From NCBI RefSeq assembly GCF_014158035.1, contig NZ_JACFXW010000003.1, positions 124,001 through 188,000 on the forward strand: a DNA stretch of 64,000 nt. Reading direction: 5' to 3'. Below the pieces are notes generated by a model. That model saw nothing but the letters and a program-made list of their open reading frames with translations, was not told the DNA's origin and did not search any database. Shown piece after piece: positions 28,922 through 37,829 of this stretch (positions are counted from its first letter, which is position 1; each line of letters begins with the position of its first letter). This stretch comes from Rhizobium sp. G21. Its GTDB lineage: Bacteria; Pseudomonadota; Alphaproteobacteria; Rhizobiales; Rhizobiaceae. The position numbers and the translations under genes are program-made.

Positions 28922-31372
28922 ATGGACGACACTTCTTCTTTCGACACGTTGCATGGTCAGGCGCTGTCTCGCGCGGCGGACAAGGCCGTCAGGGCGATCC
29001 CGCCGGCCTGGCCGCTTACCGCGACCGTCGCCGTCAATCCCTTTCTCGGCCAGTCGACCGAAAGCTTCGAAACGACCGCCGCCCTCCTCTCGCGCATCGG
29101 CGGCGTGCGCCTCGCTCTGCCCCGCAAGCACTACGCCGACAAGGTCGCTGCGGGCGACATCACGGACGACGATCTGCTGGCGGCGCTTCACGCCTCCAGC
29201 GGCGGGTCGGACCTGGATCTCGCTGCGCTCAAATCGGCGCTGACTGTCGAGCCGAAGCCGGTCTCCGCTTTGCCCACCATTGCCCAACTCGCGGCCCGCG
29301 CTGCCGGCAAAGATTGGCCGGCGCTGGTGGCGGACCGGATCGGCGCCTTCGCCGCCGGCTTCTTCGACGAGGGGCAGGCGCTCTGGGCCGCCTCGCGGCG
29401 CAATGGCCTCTTTGCCGCCTGGCGCGCATTCGCCATGCATGACCTGACGCCGGAGATCCTCGGCCTCAAGGGTTTTGGCGGACATGTCTCCGACACGCCG
29501 GAAACGCCGCAGGCGGCGATCGAACGCGCCGCCGTTTCGCTCGGCCTCGGCGCCGAGCCCGGCTCCTATTTCCACCAATTGTTGCTGACCCTTGGCGGCT
29601 GGGCGCAATATGCCCGCCATATCCAGTTTAAGGCCGAGATCTCAGGCGGGAGCGACACGACGCCGCTCGAACTCCTCGCCATACGCCTCGTCTTCGAAGA
29701 AGCCCTCTATCTCCGCCACAGAAGCGCAATCGAGGATGAGTGGCGCGGGGTTCGGAATACCCATGCCGAGCCGGCGATCCCGGATGCCGACACCCGCATC
29801 GACGCCGTGCTGCAACAGGCCGCCGAGAGGGCTGCGCAACGCAAGCTGGCGTCCTTGCTCGCCGCCCCCTCCCAAGCCAAAGTCGCCGAGATCAGGCCGA
29901 TGCTGCAGGCCGCTTTCTGCATCGACGTGCGTTCGGAAGTGTTCCGGCGCGCGCTCGAAAGCGCCGATAGCGGCATCCGCACTCTGGGCTTCGCCGGCTT
30001 CTTCGGCCTCGGCGCCAGCCATAGGGGTTTTGCCTCCGACGTGTCGGAACACCGCTTGCCTGTGCTTCTAAAGCCGTCGGTCTTCACCTGCGCCGAAGTC
30101 GATCGGGACAAGGATGTGGACAGGCAGGCCCGCTTCACCGCGCGCGGCCTTCGCGCCTGGGGTCGGTTCAAGCTCGCGGCAGTCTCGTCCTTTGCCTTCG
30201 TCGAGGCGATGGGGCCGGTCTATGCGGCCAAACTCCTGCGCGACGGTCTCGGCTTCGGCAAGGCCAAGCGTCCAGATACTGCCAAGCCGCGCTTCTCTGC
30301 GAGCCTCGATTTAGACCAGCGCGCCGGCATTGCGGAGACCGTGCTGGAGGCGATGTCGCTGACGGAAGGCTTCGGCCGCTATGTGCTGATCGCTGGCCAC
30401 GGCGCCAACACAGTCAACAATCCCTATGCCAGCGCACTGCATTGCGGCGCCTGCGGCGGCTATGCCGGCGACGTCAATGCGCGTCTCCTGGCGGATCTCC
30501 TTAATGATCGGGCCGTGCGCGAACGGCTTGCCGTGAAGGGTCTCCGCATCCCGCCGGACACAGTTTTCCTCGCCGGTCTGCATGACACGACCACGGATGC
30601 GGTCACCCTGTTTGCCGATGATGTCGAACCGGCGATCGCGGCTGAAGACCTCGCGCGCATCCGACATTGGCTCGCTCTCGCGGGACAGCTGACACGGGCC
30701 GAACGGGCCCGGAAGCTGCCGCGCGCCAAAGCGAGCGATGTGATTGCCCGGAGCCGCGACTGGTCGGAAGTGCGGCCGGAACTCGGTCTCGCCGGCTGCC
30801 GCGCCTTCATCGCTGCGCCGCGGTCGCGTACGGCGGGCCGGTCGCTCGACGGGCAGGTCTTCCTGCATGATTATGTCTGGCGGAAGGACGAGGGCTTCAA
30901 GATCCTCGAACTGATCCTGACGGCGCCGGTGGTGGTGGCGAGCTGGATCAGCCTGCAGTATTTCGGTTCCTCGGTTGCGCCCTCGCTGTTCGGCGCCGGC
31001 AACAAGCTGTTGCACAATGTCGTCGGCGGCGTCGGCGTGGTCGAAGGCAATGGCGGAAACCTGCGCGCCGGTCTGCCCTGGCAATCCGTGCATGACGGCG
31101 AAGCCTTCGTACACGAGCCCTTACGTCTGACGGTTGCCGTGGAAGCGCCGAAGGAGGCGATTTCGGAAATCCTGCAGCGTCATCCGAATGTCCGCGCACT
31201 GTTCGATAATGGTTGGCTCAGTCTCTTCACCCTTGATGACGGGGGACAGATGGCCTGGCGCTACGACGAGAACCGGACTTGGGTGGAGTTCTCTCCTGTA
31301 GCCGCCGGAACCGCCCGGGTCAGGGCCGCCGGCCGACGGGAGATGCGGGCGCCGAGCATGCGACTCAGATAA
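28922..31372 (+). CDS. dabA: DabA-type inorganic carbon uptake protein (UPF0753/DUF2309)
   Basis: Cytoplasmic zinc subunit of the DAB inorganic carbon accumulation complex, with a beta-carbonic-anhydrase-like site. Zinc and catalytic residues appear as C333 and D335 (FCIDVRSEV) and H493 and C508 (GHGANTVNNPYASALHCGACGG). The spacings match those I recall for Halothiobacillus DabA2 (C351, D353, H524, C539). 816 residues, full length and intact. Its partner dabB lies three bases upstream. No RuBisCO or carboxysome gene is in the window, so it probably supplies bicarbonate for carboxylases under low CO2. Confidence 0.92.
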   Translation: MDDTSSFDTLHGQALSRAADKAVRAIPPAWPLTATVAVNPFLGQSTESFETTAALLSRIGGVRLALPRKHYADKVAAGDITDDDLLAALHASSGGSDLDLAALKSALTVEPKPVSALPTIAQLAARAAGKDWPALVADRIGAFAAGFFDEGQALWAASRRNGLFAAWRAFAMHDLTPEILGLKGFGGHVSDTPETPQAAIERAAVSLGLGAEPGSYFHQLLLTLGGWAQYARHIQFKAEISGGSDTTPLELLAIRLVFEEALYLRHRSAIEDEWRGVRNTHAEPAIPDADTRIDAVLQQAAERAAQRKLASLLAAPSQAKVAEIRPMLQAAFCIDVRSEVFRRALESADSGIRTLGFAGFFGLGASHRGFASDVSEHRLPVLLKPSVFTCAEVDRDKDVDRQARFTARGLRAWGRFKLAAVSSFAFVEAMGPVYAAKLLRDGLGFGKAKRPDTAKPRFSASLDLDQRAGIAETVLEAMSLTEGFGRYVLIAGHGANTVNNPYASALHCGACGGYAGDVNARLLADLLNDRAVRERLAVKGLRIPPDTVFLAGLHDTTTDAVTLFADDVEPAIAAEDLARIRHWLALAGQLTRAERARKLPRAKASDVIARSRDWSEVRPELGLAGCRAFIAAPRSRTAGRSLDGQVFLHDYVWRKDEGFKILELILTAPVVVASWISLQYFGSSVAPSLFGAGNKLLHNVVGGVGVVEGNGGNLRAGLPWQSVHDGEAFVHEPLRLTVAVEAPKEAISEILQRHPNVRALFDNGWLSLFTLDDGGQMAWRYDENRTWVEFSPVAAGTARVRAAGRREMRAPSMRLR

Positions 31373-31411
31373 ACAGGCCTCATCCCATCTCATGCGAAGG
31401 GCGGAGCCAGC

Positions 31412-32680
31412 GTGATCGAGCATCCCGGAGACTTCCTGAAACGGCTGTTTGACCGGGCGGTGGAGGTCGCAGATCCCATGCGCGCCCTCGCCGCCTTCCT
31501 GCCGTCGAAGCCGCAGGGCCGCATTCTGGTCGTCGGGGCCGGCAAGGCCAGCGCTCGGATGGCCGAGGCGGTCGAGGCGGTCTGGGGGCCTTGCGAGGGT
31601 CTGGTGATCACCCGCTACGGCTATGGCCGTCCCTGCCAAGGCGTCGAGATTGTCGAAGCGGCGCATCCGGTGCCTGACGAAGCCGGGCTCCAAGCGACGG
31701 CGCGGATGCTGGAGCTGGTCCAAGGCGCATCGGAAGCGGATTTCGTGCTGGCGCTGATCTCAGGCGGAGCGTCGGCGCTTCTGGCGCAACCGGTCGACGG
31801 TGTGACGCTTCAGGAAAAGCAGGCGGTCAATCAGGCGCTTTTGGCCTCCGGCGCGCCGATCGACCGGATGAATACGGTGCGCAAGCATCTGAGCCGTGTG
31901 AAGGGCGGACAACTTGCGGCGGCGGCCTATCCCGCCCGCATGCTGGCGCTTCTGCTGTCGGATGTGCCTGGGGATGATCCCGCCTTTATCGGCTCCGGAC
32001 CAACGGTCGGCGATCTGTCGACGCCGGCCGATGCGCGCGCGGCGCTGGAGCGCTGGAAGGTCGGCGTGCCCGCCTCCGTCGAGCAAGCGCTCAAGGGCCA
32101 TTCGGGCGTCGTTGCCCCTGAAGACGTGAGGCTATCTCGCGTCGACAACGTCATCTTCGCCGCGCCGCGCCAGTCGCTGCAGGCGGCGGCCGATCTCGCT
32201 TCCGAAAGCGGCTGCGACGTTCGCATTCTGGGCGATGCGCTGGAGGGCGAAGCACGCGATGTCGCTGCCGAACAGGCGCGCCTCGCCCTGCAAATCTGCG
32301 CCTCGCTGAAGCCTGGCGATGCGCCCGTCCTGCTCCTGTCCGGCGGCGAGCTGACGGTAACGCGCCGTGGCGGTGGTGTCGGCGGGCCCAATGCGGAATA
32401 TTGCCTCGCTCTTGCTCTGGCGCTCGGTGGCGCGACTGGCATCCATGCGCTCGCCTGCGACACCGACGGCGTCGACGGAGCGGCGGAAGTCGCCGGCGCA
32501 TTGGTCGATCCCGATATATTGGCTGACGCCCAACAGGCGGGGCTCGACGCGGCCAAGGCGCTGGCGGAGAACGATGCGCACACTTTCTTCGGCGTGATCG
32601 GCCGTCAGGTCGTCACGGGGCCGACTCTCACCAATGTCAATGATTTCAGAGCCATCCTGATCGAGCCCGGCGCTGGTTGA
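31412..32680 (+). CDS. Glycerate 2-kinase (MOFRL family)
   Basis: Belongs to the MOFRL-type glycerate kinases, which phosphorylate D-glycerate at position 2. Visible motifs are VVGAGKASARMAEAVE near residue 36, LISGGASALLAQPVDG, NTVRKHLSRVKGGQLA, LLLSDVPGDDPAFIGSGPT and the C-terminal LSGGELTVT...GGPNAEYCLALA and ACDTDGVDG. 422 residues. It starts at GTG 31412, 39 bases after dabA and on the same strand, so it may share its transcript. It would feed glycerate from sugar-acid or tartrate breakdown into glycolysis. Confidence 0.88.
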   Translation: MIEHPGDFLKRLFDRAVEVADPMRALAAFLPSKPQGRILVVGAGKASARMAEAVEAVWGPCEGLVITRYGYGRPCQGVEIVEAAHPVPDEAGLQATARMLELVQGASEADFVLALISGGASALLAQPVDGVTLQEKQAVNQALLASGAPIDRMNTVRKHLSRVKGGQLAAAAYPARMLALLLSDVPGDDPAFIGSGPTVGDLSTPADARAALERWKVGVPASVEQALKGHSGVVAPEDVRLSRVDNVIFAAPRQSLQAAADLASESGCDVRILGDALEGEARDVAAEQARLALQICASLKPGDAPVLLLSGGELTVTRRGGGVGGPNAEYCLALALALGGATGIHALACDTDGVDGAAEVAGALVDPDILADAQQAGLDAAKALAENDAHTFFGVIGRQVVTGPTLTNVNDFRAILIEPGAG

Positions 32681-32772
32681 CGCGATTTCCGGTCTGTGGA
32701 TGTTGAACTGAAGGCGGCAGTCGCGCACAACAAACTCATTGCCGCCATGTCGAAGCGAAAGGACGAGATCCC

Positions 32773-33645
32773 ATGAGTTCAAAGCCGTCGGTGGTGGTGC
32801 TCGGCAGCCTGCATTACGACATCATGGTCTATGGCCCCGACCGTCCACGCAAGGGCGAAACGGTCACCGGCCGCGCCTGGGAGCCGAAATGCGGCGGCAA
32901 AGGCGGCAATCAGGCTGTGGCCGCCGCCCGCGCCGGCGTTGCAACGGCCATGATCGGGGCGGTCGCCGACGACGCTTTCGGCAAGGCGCTGATCGACAAT
33001 CTCAAGGCCGGCGGGGTCGATCACCGCCATGTCCGTACGCTTGCCGGTTCAGGCAGCGGCATGAGCGTGGCGATCTTCGACGCTGAAGGCGATTATGGCG
33101 CGGTGATCGTCTCCGGGAGCAATCTCGCTTTGGGACAGGCCGATATTGACGCCGCCACCGACCTCTTCAAGAATGGCGCTGTTCTGGTGTTGCAGAATGA
33201 AGTTCCCGAAGCCGCCAACATCGCCGCCGCCAAGGCCATGCGCAAGGCAGGCGGCGCGGTCATCCTGAACGCCGCGCCGGCGCGTCCGCTATCAGAGGAG
33301 ATGGCGGGGCTGGTCGACGTGCTCGTGGTCAACGCCATCGAGGCCGAGCAGATCGGCGGCTCAGCCGTGGTCGATTCCCTCCCCGGCGCGCTCGATGCGG
33401 CCAAGGGGCTGGCAAAACGCTTCCCCGCCGTCGTGGTGACGGCCGGCGGCGACGGTGTCGCGGCCGTCTCAGACGGCGAAGACTACTCGATCGAGGCGAT
33501 CAAGGTGAAGCTGGTCAGCACTCATGGGGCCGGCGACGAATTTACCGGCGTTCTCGCCACCGAGATGGCGCGGGGAGCAGGCTTCGAGCAGGCTCTGCAC
33601 AGCGCCAACCGCGCAGCGGCAGCCCTGGTCAGCAAGGAGAGATGA
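32773..33645 (+). CDS. Ribokinase-family (PfkB) carbohydrate kinase
   Basis: PfkB-family sugar kinase with the N-terminal signature CGGKGGNQAVAAARAG (about residues 38-53) and the C-terminal STHGAGDEFTGVLA anion-hole motif holding the catalytic aspartate. 290 residues, closest in look to ribokinase, but substrate is uncertain. In the last motif S-T-H-G-A-G-D replaces the common D-T-x-G-A-G-D. It lies 92 bases downstream of the glycerate kinase on the same strand and converges on the methyltransferase gene. Confidence 0.85.
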   Translation: MSSKPSVVVLGSLHYDIMVYGPDRPRKGETVTGRAWEPKCGGKGGNQAVAAARAGVATAMIGAVADDAFGKALIDNLKAGGVDHRHVRTLAGSGSGMSVAIFDAEGDYGAVIVSGSNLALGQADIDAATDLFKNGAVLVLQNEVPEAANIAAAKAMRKAGGAVILNAAPARPLSEEMAGLVDVLVVNAIEAEQIGGSAVVDSLPGALDAAKGLAKRFPAVVVTAGGDGVAAVSDGEDYSIEAIKVKLVSTHGAGDEFTGVLATEMARGAGFEQALHSANRAAAALVSKER

Positions 33646-33663
33646 TCGGACCGAGGTCCGATC
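33644..33663. terminator. Bidirectional terminator palindrome spanning two stop codons
   Basis: A near-perfect palindrome, arms GATCGGACC (33644-33652) and GGTCCGATC (33655-33663) around GA. It overlaps the ribokinase-family stop (33643-33645) on one side and the methyltransferase stop (33662-33664) on the other. It is the only sequence between the convergent genes, so it is the likely terminator for both. Confidence 0.6.
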
Positions 33664-35196
33664 AGGCCGCGTCGAGTTGGCCGCGGCCAATCTCTTCTTT
33701 CCGGCGCGCGACATAGGCTTCCAGTTCCTCTCCGACAGCGGGATCCAATGCCGGCTCCTGATAGGTTCTGAGCAGCTCCTTCCAGATGGCGTTGGCGCGT
33801 TCGGTGCCGCTGCGAGCGCCCGTCTCGGACCAAGTCTCGAAATTGCGCCAATCCGACAGCATCGGCTCGTAGAACGCGTTTTCGAAACGGGCGATCGTGT
33901 GCGGCGCGCCGAAGAAATGGCCGCCGGGGCCGACATCGCCGATTGTCTCGACGGCGCGGGTGTCGGCGTCGACCTGCAGCGGATCGAGGAAGCTGCGCAT
34001 CATCTGCAGCATTTCGGCGTCGAGGATCAGCTTTTCGAAGGAGGCGGTCAGCCCGCCCTCCAGCCAGCCGGCGGCGTGTTCGATAAGATGGGCGCCGCCC
34101 ATGATCGTCGACCACAGCGACATGCCGCTTTCATAGGCCGCCTGGACATCGACTGTATTCGACGCCGTGACGTTCGAAGAGCGGAAGGGAATGTTGTATT
34201 TTCGCGCCAGTTGGCCCGAGGCGATCTGCGCTTTGGCGTATTCCGGCGTGCCGAAGGCCGGTGATCCCGTGCGCATGTCGACATTCGAGGTGAAGCCGCC
34301 ATAAAGCACCGGCGCGCCCGGCGCTGCGATCTGCGCCAGGGTGATCAGCGCCAGCGCCTCGGCGTTCTGCTGGGTGAGCGCGCCGGCGATCGTGACCGGG
34401 CTCATGGCGCCCGACAGCGTGAACGGCGTCATCGCTACCGGTTGGCCGGCCCGCGCCATGGCGAGAAGCCCCTCCCCATGGGAATATCGAGACGGAGCGG
34501 CGAGTTGGAGTTCACCACCGTCAGCGTCGCCGGCTTCCGGCGCAACTCATCGCGGCTCTGGCCGAGCGCGATGGCCAGCATGTCCAGCGCGTCTTCCACC
34601 CGATAGCGGCCCAGCGCCCAGCATTGCCAGGTCTTGTCGGTCAGCCGGATGGCCGCGTCGTAGAAATCGAGATGGCGGCTGTCAGGATCGAGGTCTGTGG
34701 GCTCACAAGGGCAACCGCCTTCCTGGTGAATGACGTTCAGGCTCTGGACGACTTTGATATAGTCGCACATGTCGCGATAATTGCCGGCGCGGCGGCCGCG
34801 ATCGAGATCGGAGACGAAGGCCGGGCCGCCGGTGGCCGCGAAAATCAGGCTGCCGTCGCCGACGCGGAGATCGCGGGCGGGATTACGGGCATGCAATGTG
34901 AAGGACGATGGCGCGCTGCGGATGATCTCCTCGATCATGGCGGGATCGAAGCGCACCCGCTGGCTGGCTTCGTCGACATCGGCGCCGGCCGCTTTCAGCA
35001 GCTTTCGGCTTTCGCCATGCATCACCTCCATACCCGTGCGGGCGAGAAGATCGAGGGAGGCGAGATGGATGGAGTGGACCTCGTCTTCGCTCAACAGCGC
35101 GATCGGCGGATAGCGATTGACGACGCCGCCAAAGCCCATCTGCCTGATCCCGCCCGCCGCCCGTCTTGCCTCGCGGCGTCCCGACTGTCGCATCAT
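33662..35196 (-). CDS. MttB-family (trimethylamine methyltransferase-like) protein (frameshifted)
   Basis: Member of the MttB superfamily, whose characterised members move a methyl group from quaternary or tertiary amines to a corrinoid protein. The reading frame has no internal amber codon, so it is a non-pyrrolysine type. After TLTVVNSNSPLRLDIPMG the frame breaks and resumes as EGLLAMARAGQPVAMTPFTL. One C of the plus-strand run 34474-34477 is missing, and repair gives about 511 residues. Two starts are possible: ATG 35196 with AGGAG well placed, or ATG 35211, whose ribosome site lies within a stem-loop. It is the last gene of the amine/peptide operon. No corrinoid protein or reactivase is seen here. 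Confidence 0.85.
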
Positions 35197-35215
35197 GGTT
35201 ATCTCCTGCATCAGG

Positions 35216-35240
35216 GGCTCCTCTTCGACAAAGAGGAGCC
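35216..35240. promoter_or_regulatory. Stem-loop between binding protein and mttB-like gene
   Basis: Perfect ten-base arms GGCTCCTCTT (35216-35225) and AAGAGGAGCC (35231-35240) with a five-base loop. On the minus-strand transcript it follows the binding-protein stop by 15 bases. One arm contains the GAGGAG that would serve the upstream start at 35211, which suggests either mRNA stabilisation or hiding of that ribosome site. Confidence 0.6.
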
Positions 35241-35255
35241 GTATCGGGGTTTCGG

Positions 35256-36812
35256 TCAGGCTTTGGCGAAGCGGGTGACATCGAGATAGCCGTCGGCGAG
35301 GATAAACGGCTTAAGCCCTTGGCGCGCAACGGCGGCGAAGGTTTCATGCGTCAGGAAGACGAAGCCGCCGGATTCTTCCATCAGATCCTGCATCTTCTTG
35401 TAGATGACGTCGCGCTTGGCCGGATCGGTCTCGGCCATGCCGTCCTGATAGAGCTTCTCGAAGTCGGGACTGTCGAATTGCGACCAGTTGTAGACGCCGA
35501 TCTGGGAAGGTCGGAACCAGGTGAGATTTTCGGACGGATCGACGCCGCCGGCGAAATTCATCAGCACGATCTCCAGCGTCTTCCACTGATCGCCGGAACT
35601 CTTGTCGCCGACCGTCCAATAGACGCCGTCATCCAAGGCCTTGATCTCGACGGTGACGCCGATCTGGCCGAGCAGCGCCTGGACGATCTGGCAGGTCAGC
35701 TGGCTGGTCTTGTCGTTCTGGCAGATCAGCTCCACCGTCAGGTCCGAAACGCCGGCATCTTCCAGGAGCGCCTGCGCCTTTGCGGCGTCGGCGGGGTAGA
35801 GGATCGCGTCGCGATGGCCTGTCATCCCCGGCGGGATTACACCCGTGGCCGCCTTGGCGAGGCCGGAATAACTGCCCTGCATGATCTGCTCGACATCGAC
35901 GGCATATTGGATCGCGCGGCGGACGCGCTCGTCCTTAAATTTTTCATTGTTGACGTTGATGGCGAGCCACAGAAAGCGGTTGCCGTCCATCTCGATCAGG
36001 TCGGTATTCTCCGGCAGCTTGTCGCGATAGGCGGCGAGCGTGTTGAGGCTGATCTTGGCATAGTCGATCGCCTTGGATTCATAGGCGAGCGCGGCGGCCT
36101 CGTCGTCGGTGACGATCTCGAAACGGATTTTCGGGAAGACCGGGGCCGGTCCCTTCCAGCCGGGATTGAGGGCGAGCGTCAGATTCTGCTTCGGCGTCCA
36201 TTTTTCGATCACATAGGGGCCTGACGTCGCCGGCGCTTCGGTGGTGAATTTGCCGCCCGCCTTTTCCACCGCTTTGCGGCAGACAATCTTTCCCATGTAA
36301 TAGGGCATGGTGGTCAGCCAGAAGGGCGCCGAGGGCGCGTTCAAGTTGATGACGCCGGTGCGTTCGCCCGTCACTTCGACCTTGTCCATGGCGTCGAAGG
36401 CATAGGCCCAGGCCGAGGCGTTGGCGGGATCCTTCACCCGTTCGAAGGAGAATTTCACGTCGTCGGCGGTGACGGGGCCATGGCCGCCGGTCCATTCCAG
36501 CCAGTCATGCAGCTCAAAGCCGATTTCGGTCGGCGACAGTTGCTTGAGCTCCTTGGCGGCGTAGAGATCCCATTTCGTGCCGCCGCGGACATCGCCCAGC
36601 CGGTTGAGCGACAGGAACAGCGCGCGGCCGACTTCTTCCTCCAACAGCCCGTTCTGAAAGGCGGGGTCGAGGACTTCGATATCGGAGGCGCCGCGGATCA
36701 CCAGCGTGTCGCCCTCGACGGCGTAGGAAAGTCCCGGTCTCAGCGCCAGTGCGCCGGCCGCCGCAGCTGCCGTGTGAAGGAAATGCCTGCGATTCATCAT
36801 CAGTCCGGTCAT
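35256..36812 (-). CDS. ABC transporter substrate-binding protein, family 5 (peptide/opine type)
   Basis: Periplasmic binding protein of the oligopeptide/nickel/opine class, 518 residues. It has a twin-arginine signal (NRRHFLHTAAAAAGALAL, ending near SYA) and typical family 5 segments: HGPVTADDVKFSFERVKDP near residue 110, F-T-T-E-A-P-A-T-S-G-P-Y-V-I and NVNNEKFKDERVRRAIQYAV. GAGGG eight bases upstream supports ATG 36812. It belongs to the Opp/Dpp-type importer encoded upstream on the same strand. The neighbouring methylamine enzymes suggest an N-methylated peptide, betaine or opine-like ligand. Confidence 0.92.
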   Translation of the reverse strand: MTGLMMNRRHFLHTAAAAAGALALRPGLSYAVEGDTLVIRGASDIEVLDPAFQNGLLEEEVGRALFLSLNRLGDVRGGTKWDLYAAKELKQLSPTEIGFELHDWLEWTGGHGPVTADDVKFSFERVKDPANASAWAYAFDAMDKVEVTGERTGVINLNAPSAPFWLTTMPYYMGKIVCRKAVEKAGGKFTTEAPATSGPYVIEKWTPKQNLTLALNPGWKGPAPVFPKIRFEIVTDDEAAALAYESKAIDYAKISLNTLAAYRDKLPENTDLIEMDGNRFLWLAINVNNEKFKDERVRRAIQYAVDVEQIMQGSYSGLAKAATGVIPPGMTGHRDAILYPADAAKAQALLEDAGVSDLTVELICQNDKTSQLTCQIVQALLGQIGVTVEIKALDDGVYWTVGDKSSGDQWKTLEIVLMNFAGGVDPSENLTWFRPSQIGVYNWSQFDSPDFEKLYQDGMAETDPAKRDVIYKKMQDLMEESGGFVFLTHETFAAVARQGLKPFILADGYLDVTRFAKA

Positions 36813-36842
36813 GATCGTTCCCTCTTTTGTGATGCGATGCGG

Positions 36843-37829
36843 TCAGCCGTCTCCTGACGCCGGCGGCGTGAGCGGAGTGTGGCAGCGAATGCGATGGTCG
36901 TCTGAGAGCCGCGTCTCCTCAGGCGCTTCCGTCCTGCAGCGGTCTTGCGCGAGGCGACAGCGCGGATGAAATTCGCAGCCTGTGGGGCGATGCAGGAGGC
37001 TCGGCGTTTCGCCGATCACCGGCGGTTCGGTTCGCCGCTTGCGCGGGTCCGGCGCGGGTTCTGCGGCCAGAAGCGCCTGCGTATAGGGATGGCGCGGCGC
37101 GGCGAAGATCGCGCGCGTCGGTCCTGTCTCAACGATGCGGCCGAGATACATGATGGCGACGCGGTCGGAGACGCGGCGCGCGACGGCCAGGTTATGAGTG
37201 ATGATCAGGAAGGCCGAGCCGACATCGTCGCGAATGTCGAGAAACAGGTTGAGAACGCCCGCCTGCACCGAGAGATCGAGGCCGGCGGTCGGCTCATCGG
37301 CGATGATCAGCCTCGGCGTCACCGAAAGCGCCCGCGCCACCGCTGCCCGGCGCGCCTGTCCGCCTGAGAGCCCATGCGGAAAGCGTTCGAGCAGGTTGCG
37401 CGTGAGACCGGCTTTCGCGGCCAGCTCCGCGATCGCGTCCCGGCCCGTGTCGCGGCGGCCGGCGATATGGCGCGGCTCGGCGATGATCGAGCCGATGCGC
37501 TGGCGGGGGTCGAAGGAGGTGACCGGGTCCTGAAACAGAAGCGCCGCCGCATCGCGTAGCCGCCGGGCGCTTGCCCGCGATCTCGGCAACGCCTCGCCGT
37601 CGAGCATGATCTCGCCTCCCGACGGGTTCATCAGGCCAACCAGCGTGCGCCCGAAGGTCGATTTGCCCGAGCCGCTTTCGCCGACCATCGAGATGATTTC
37701 TCCTCGGCCTATATCCAGCGATACGTCCCGGAGGATATCGACAAGCTGACCCTTCACGAAAGGCAGGCGGCTCTTGCCGGGAACGGAGACCGAGAGGGAG
37801 CGCGTCTCAAGGATTGGAGCCGCCGTCAT
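36843..37829 (-). CDS. Oligopeptide-type ABC transporter ATP-binding protein (OppF/DppF type)
   Basis: Second ATPase of the peptide-class importer. It has Walker A GESGSGKST, signature LSGGQARRAAVARAL (GQAR instead of GQQQR), Walker B LIIADEPTAGLD and the C-terminal oligopeptide-transport domain with the cysteine cluster CEFHPRCRLAQDRC that often binds iron-sulfur in DppD/F. 328 residues. It overlaps the partner ATPase by four bases. Confidence 0.92.
   Translation of the reverse strand: MTAAPILETRSLSVSVPGKSRLPFVKGQLVDILRDVSLDIGRGEIISMVGESGSGKSTFGRTLVGLMNPSGGEIMLDGEALPRSRASARRLRDAAALLFQDPVTSFDPRQRIGSIIAEPRHIAGRRDTGRDAIAELAAKAGLTRNLLERFPHGLSGGQARRAAVARALSVTPRLIIADEPTAGLDLSVQAGVLNLFLDIRDDVGSAFLIITHNLAVARRVSDRVAIMYLGRIVETGPTRAIFAAPRHPYTQALLAAEPAPDPRKRRTEPPVIGETPSLLHRPTGCEFHPRCRLAQDRCRTEAPEETRLSDDHRIRCHTPLTPPASGDG

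Noticed and set aside
33662..35196. Pyrrolysine-containing MttB
   Set aside because: No in-frame amber codon is present in the repaired gene, and no pylT/pylS genes are seen in the window.
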